From Hypericum androsaemum (Eukaryota > Streptophyta > Magnoliopsida > Malpighiales > Hypericaceae): a stretch of DNA of 64,000 bases. Below, in pieces: positions 60,701 through 64,000 of the stretch (the first letter of the stretch is position 1; every line of letters begins with the position of its first letter). The translations under genes were made by a program, and so were the position numbers. The stretch spans positions 4,222,360 to 4,286,359 of the forward strand of contig OZ023198.1 of NCBI GenBank assembly GCA_963995505.1. The letters run 5' to 3'. The notes beneath the pieces are model-generated. The model was given only the letters and a program-made list of their open reading frames with translations, made no database searches and was not told the DNA's origin.

Positions 60701-60829
60701 GCTTCGTTTTGCTTTTCGGATCCCCCAAAGGTGAATCTGAACATTGATAGCAGCGCTTCCAAGTTCAAAAAGAAAAGCAAGAGGAGCAAGAATGGATTCA
60801 GCGACAGCAATCCCTACGGGAGACAATGA
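57733..60829 (+). CDS. DDX18/Has1-type DEAD-box RNA helicase (plant RH27/RH51 group)
   Basis: Twelve exons join in frame by GT-AG introns: 57733-58098, 58401-58586, 58669-58854, 59008-59091, 59286-59327, 59423-59494, 59580-59879, 59999-60037, 60132-60236, 60334-60402, 60488-60613, 60692-60829. The product is 570 aa, the usual length. Residues 1-95 are a charged Lys/Glu nucleolar-type tail. The Q-motif region is at about 97-130. Motif I is GSGKT at 144-148, Ia is PTRELA at 177-182, TPGRLLDH follows, II is DEAD at 251-254, III is SAT at 282-284, V is ARGLDIP near 404-410 and VI is HRVGRTAR at 429-436. The C-terminal DUF4217 region ([17 protein letters not shown]) and a basic tail complete it. 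All helicase motifs are intact. The family unwinds snoRNA/pre-rRNA duplexes during 60S (and early 40S) ribosome assembly in the nucleolus. It is the likely parent of the fragments at 22.2, 28.7 and 35.8-42.5 kb. Confidence 0.95.
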
Positions 60830-62312
60830 CTTGGAGATGAAAGGTGACAATTTTGTATTAGTTACTTCAATCTAACTTATTGGTCATTATAATTATCAGT
60901 AGACATTATCTGTTTTTGGCGACGGACTGGGAGATGTATGAAGATGGACTGAGAGATGGAGATGAAGGATGGTTGACTATCCTGAGAAGACTACTGTATT
61001 AGTTTAGAACATTGTTGGGTTGTTTTAGGACCTTGATAAAGATTTTGTCTTAATTTTGAGAAGTGAGTTCATATCTATGTAGATATTTTCTCCGATGAAG
61101 ATGAAAAATGGATTGAGATAGTGACGGATTGGGAGATGTAAGTTTCTATCATAAAGTAACGATATTATATAGAAAAGTGACTTTAATTTTATACGGACTT
61201 AATAATTTTCTGTAAAGGGATAACCTCTCTACACTTGTAAAAAATTCCGGTCCCGAGTTACAAGCCCTTTGGCATAAAGTATTTTTTATATTCATGTAAT
61301 TGTTGCTGAAAAATTCAATTCTAATATTTTTGGAAAAAAAAATATTTTTCTTATATGATAACTGATTTTTTTTTCAGGTCCTAAAGATATCATTTTAGAA
61401 ATAATAGCCCAAAATCCGAATCGCAACAAAACATAAAAGCGTTAAGAAACATAAATTTTCCTTCTTAAACCACAACTACAAGCTCCTTCCTCCAAGCATG
61501 AGAAAATTGGATGGTGATGCCTGTTAACGCGTTGACAGAGGAAAATAATAGAGGAATCCATTTTAAAAACCGCTCTTCCAATATTATTTTTTATATTTTT
61601 AAAACTTGAACCAATTATCGCAAATCGATCGTCATCCGGTTTCATTGGTTTCGAGTTTCTTATTTGTGTCAATTTGATGCCTTTGGGATGCGTGTGTAGC
61701 GTAGTCTAGTAATGTGATTTGGAACTTGCCTTAGTTTTGTAAGACCATAGTGGTGACCGTATTTAACCGATTATCAAATAAACAATTAATTTTTTTTTTA
61801 TCCAAACACAACGTAACTTAACCAAACATTTTACTAACCTGAGCTCGTCCAACCAGGTTATGAAATAAATAAATAATTTTTCTCTCATCCACATATATTA
61901 TTATATATACGAATTATCATATAGAATTGAATATTGGAATCTATCTATTGAGAATTAAAAATTACGATTTCCAAATATTGGACTCTATTTATAGAGAACA
62001 AAAAATTATAATTTTTTATATTTTTACCAAATAACATTGTACATATGTTACTATATTAGATTGAGAAATAAAAAAATAAAAAATAGTAAAATAAGGTCCA
62101 ACCGACTGCGTTTCAGGTTTGGTTGACCACCCCTGGTCTCCAATCTCTTCCCATTTTATTTTTTTTCTTTTTTCTTTTATTTTTCATTTTCCATATTTTG
62201 TCTCTTCTCCTGATCGATTGGGATTGGCCATAGATATGGGTGGTCTAAGGAGCAGTCGCTTGAAATTAAAGAGTTTCTCTGGATGAGAATTTTAACCAGA
62301 GTTTCTTGTTCC
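60830..62312. other. helicase 3' flank, pogo-like scrap and F-box flank copy
   Basis: 60915-60960 and 61080-61140 hold degenerate 24-bp units related to the minisatellite at 30186. 61150-61290 resembles the pogo-like sequence at 63791 (ATTCCGGTCCCGAGTTA). 61655-61740 and 62220-62310 resemble the region before the F-box pseudogene (44650-44810). The AT-rich piece between (about 61745-62140, GTGGTGACC ... GGTTGACCACC) may be a further small insertion. Confidence 0.45.
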
Positions 62313-62429
62313 AATGGCAGAAGCGAGCGAAAGCCATTCTTCCACTTCCAAAAGGCGTAAATGTTCTTGGAAAATAGTTAATAATTTTTCCCAAATCGAT
62401 CACCAAGAAATACTGTTGTTTGTTGATTG
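62313..62429 (+). pseudogene. F-box-family 5' end relic
   Basis: An ATG in CCAATGGC context opens a 38-codon frame, MAEASESHSSTSKRRKCSWK, which stops after LLFVD. Position and leader match the sequence before the 44.9-kb F-box pseudogene. Nothing downstream continues it because a copia LTR follows. Confidence 0.35.
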
Positions 62430-62641
62430 ATTATATATTGTTAATTGATATTGTTGTAGCAAGTTGAGATAAAACTTGACTTTCAGAGTGCCTATAAATC
62501 CAATGAGACATGAACCACCATTTTTCAGACGAATTTGAAATTCCAAATCTGAATTTTGAATCGTCAATGGATCATCATATAATTGAATTATCGATGCTTC
62601 AAATCGATTCGATGGATTCTCAAATTTATGTTCTTGAGACA

Positions 62642-63116
62642 TGATTAGAAATTAATGTCTTTAAAGTATTATTTTCTCTCACTATTTGTTGCCAATGGGT
62701 TCTGACAAATACACTCCTAAAGATCGCTCAAGAATTCTAAAATTTTTAGGTAGCAACTCTTAGGAATCATCTTCTAGTACTACAAGCAAAATGCTTTAAC
62801 GGTAATGAGCAAATAGAGAAGGAGAAGAGAGATCTGGAAGAGTGGATTGGTATATCTCAAATGACAATAGCTTGGTCCTTTATATAACAAACCAAAAATT
62901 ACTTGAATTTGTATTTTAAAGAGTCATCATTTTCACAAACTTCCAAAGGTCATATTAATTTTCATGGAATACCATCAAACAATGAACAAAACATATTCCC
63001 TTCTCACTCTCTCTTTAAGTTCAAAATTGATTAACCATTTGTGTTCATTGTTTTGAAAACCAAGTAACACTAATTTGTGTTACATGGTATTACTTGAAAA
63101 ATCAAACAACACCAAC
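62642..63116 (-). mobile_element. copia-type LTR, minus orientation (about 475 bp)
   Basis: On the minus strand it starts TGTTGGTGTTG right after a purine tract (CCAAGTGGGGGAT, 63117-63129), has a TTATATAAAGG promoter box at about 62880-62890 and ends near CTAATCA at 62642. The right end is well supported, the left end only by the CA. Layout and PPT resemble the LTR at 471-894, but the sequence differs. Confidence 0.55.
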
Positions 63117-63790
63117 AATCCCCCACTTGGTTAACAATTTACTTCACCAAATCCTTAGTTTTATGTATTCAAAAGACATCTTTCGACTTGAACCTTTTGT
63201 TGTAAAATATTTCAAGATTTGAACAAAATTGATAGTGGCTAGTTACTTGAACCTCGATTTCTTGTGTTCAAATTGGATGTAATTTCACACATAAACTATG
63301 AATACATTGTTGAGTTCCTAGAGAATTTTAGCATCGTTAATGACCTTGTGTTGTTTCTAGTTTCATGAACATTTACTAAGTTGTGCCTCCAAACTTTGTT
63401 AGAAGCGGCATCACTTCATATGTTCATATAAGTGGAGTTTTCTTTTATGTCTTGGTATTTTAAGACAATACATTATCAATGGGTCAATTTTGGATAATTA
63501 ATTAAAAAAGAATGAAAAAAAGAGAGGGATTCCACAAAATATAACCAAAAGGAAATAAAGTAGTAGGTATTTGGTTGGCTAATCGTTAGTTTGGTTCTTT
63601 TTATTGATCCAATAAATCATTCTTCAATACTCCTTACTTTAACCGTAAATTAGAATTGTAGAAATTCAATTTTTATTCATTTCCTATTTATAGTAATACT
63701 CTTTTTTAGTCTCTTTGTCTGATAAGTTGACTCCATTAAGAGTATTTATAATACATCAACCTCCAACACTTAAACAAGTACTTTGGCCTG
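63117..63790 (-). mobile_element. 3' untranslated part of a copia element
   Basis: Sequence right of the polypurine tract, on the minus strand upstream of the 3' LTR. No RNase H motif is readable, so only the non-coding 3' region or a decayed part is present. AT-rich. Confidence 0.35.
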
Positions 63791-64000
63791 TATAGTAAAA
63801 CCTCTATAAAGTGATCATCTCTAAAGTGATAACCCCTCTAAATTGATAAAAAGTTCCGGTCCCAAATCGGGACCAGTGTTAAAATTTAATAACCCCTTTA
63901 TCGTAATAATTAATACTTTTTCAGAAAATTTTAGTACAAAATCTCGGTACAATATTCGCATAAAGTGATAATTTTTGAATAAATACATATATTTTTACAT
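63791..64000 (+). mobile_element. pogo-like (Tc1/mariner) element edge, cut by the window end
   Basis: It begins TATAGTAAAACCTCTATAAA and continues with repeated CTCTAAA.TGATAA and TTCCGGTCCCAAATCGGGACC, a pattern I associate with plant pogo/Lemi-type elements whose ends read CAGTAAAACCTCTATAAA. Only the left edge is visible. A related scrap is at 61150-61290. Confidence 0.45.

Noticed and set aside
61745..62140. Possible small hAT element with GTGGTGACC/GGTTGACCACC ends
   Set aside because: The inverted match is short and no target duplication could be found; kept only as a remark in the spacer entry.
62400..62642. 80-residue minus-strand frame after the copia LTR, considered as a gag start
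   Set aside because: The polypurine tract at 63117 shows this is the 3' LTR, so the sequence beyond it is flank; no primer site is present and the frame has no Gag motif.

Overview
This window is nuclear DNA of a flowering plant, most likely a woody dicot. It holds widely spaced intron-containing genes with GT-AG introns, AT-rich spacers, Ty1/copia and Ty3/gypsy retrotransposons, an L1-type LINE, hAT-like elements, and plant-type promoter boxes (site II TGGGCC motifs plus AAACCCTAA telo-boxes). I cannot name the species. No CRISPR array, operon, bacterial island, rRNA gene or tRNA gene was seen.

Three genes look intact and conserved: a Dr1/NC2-beta transcriptional repressor (48376-51082, five exons, 157 aa), a MIZU-KUSSEI1-like DUF617 protein (51791-52579, one exon, 262 aa) and a DDX18/Has1-type nucleolar DEAD-box RNA helicase (57733-60829, twelve exons, 570 aa). 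A two-exon F-box/LRR-like gene (24247-25260) also reads through. A six-exon gene at 28738-30312 reads through as a 306-residue protein that resembles only the C-terminal half of the helicase and has lost the DEAD core.

Layout. 1-8.7 kb: a broken copia element and a tandem duplication of about 3.85 kb whose second copy lost about 1.7 kb. 8.7-12.4 kb: unrecognised gene relics, a small inverted-repeat element and a pectin methylesterase inhibitor pseudogene. 12.4-19.7 kb: LTR fragments, a 3 x 69-bp repeat, a decayed gypsy chromovirus between two 190-bp direct repeats, and copies of the F-box gene's 3' flank. 19.7-22.2 kb: a complete small LTR element carrying only gag-protease. 22.2-30.3 kb: helicase fragment, hAT-like element, F-box gene, DNA polymerase alpha relic, truncated helicase gene. 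30.3-35.8 kb: a long-inverted-repeat element containing a 5'-truncated LINE. 35.8-43.2 kb: a minus-strand helicase pseudogene split by a young copia element with matching LTRs. 43-46 kb: F-box pseudogene. 48-61 kb: the three conserved genes plus a solo LTR and a hAT-like MITE. 61-64 kb: F-box flank copy, another copia LTR and the edge of a pogo-like element.

The main theme is local shuffling. The helicase gene has left three partial copies (22.2, 28.7 and 35.8-43.2 kb), F-box sequence recurs at 14.6, 24.2, 44.9 and 62.3 kb, and one upstream module recurs in front of both families. Transposons then landed in these copies. I found no previously undescribed defence or metabolic system. The strongest candidates for novelty are the helicase-derived gene without a helicase core and the gag-protease-only LTR element.
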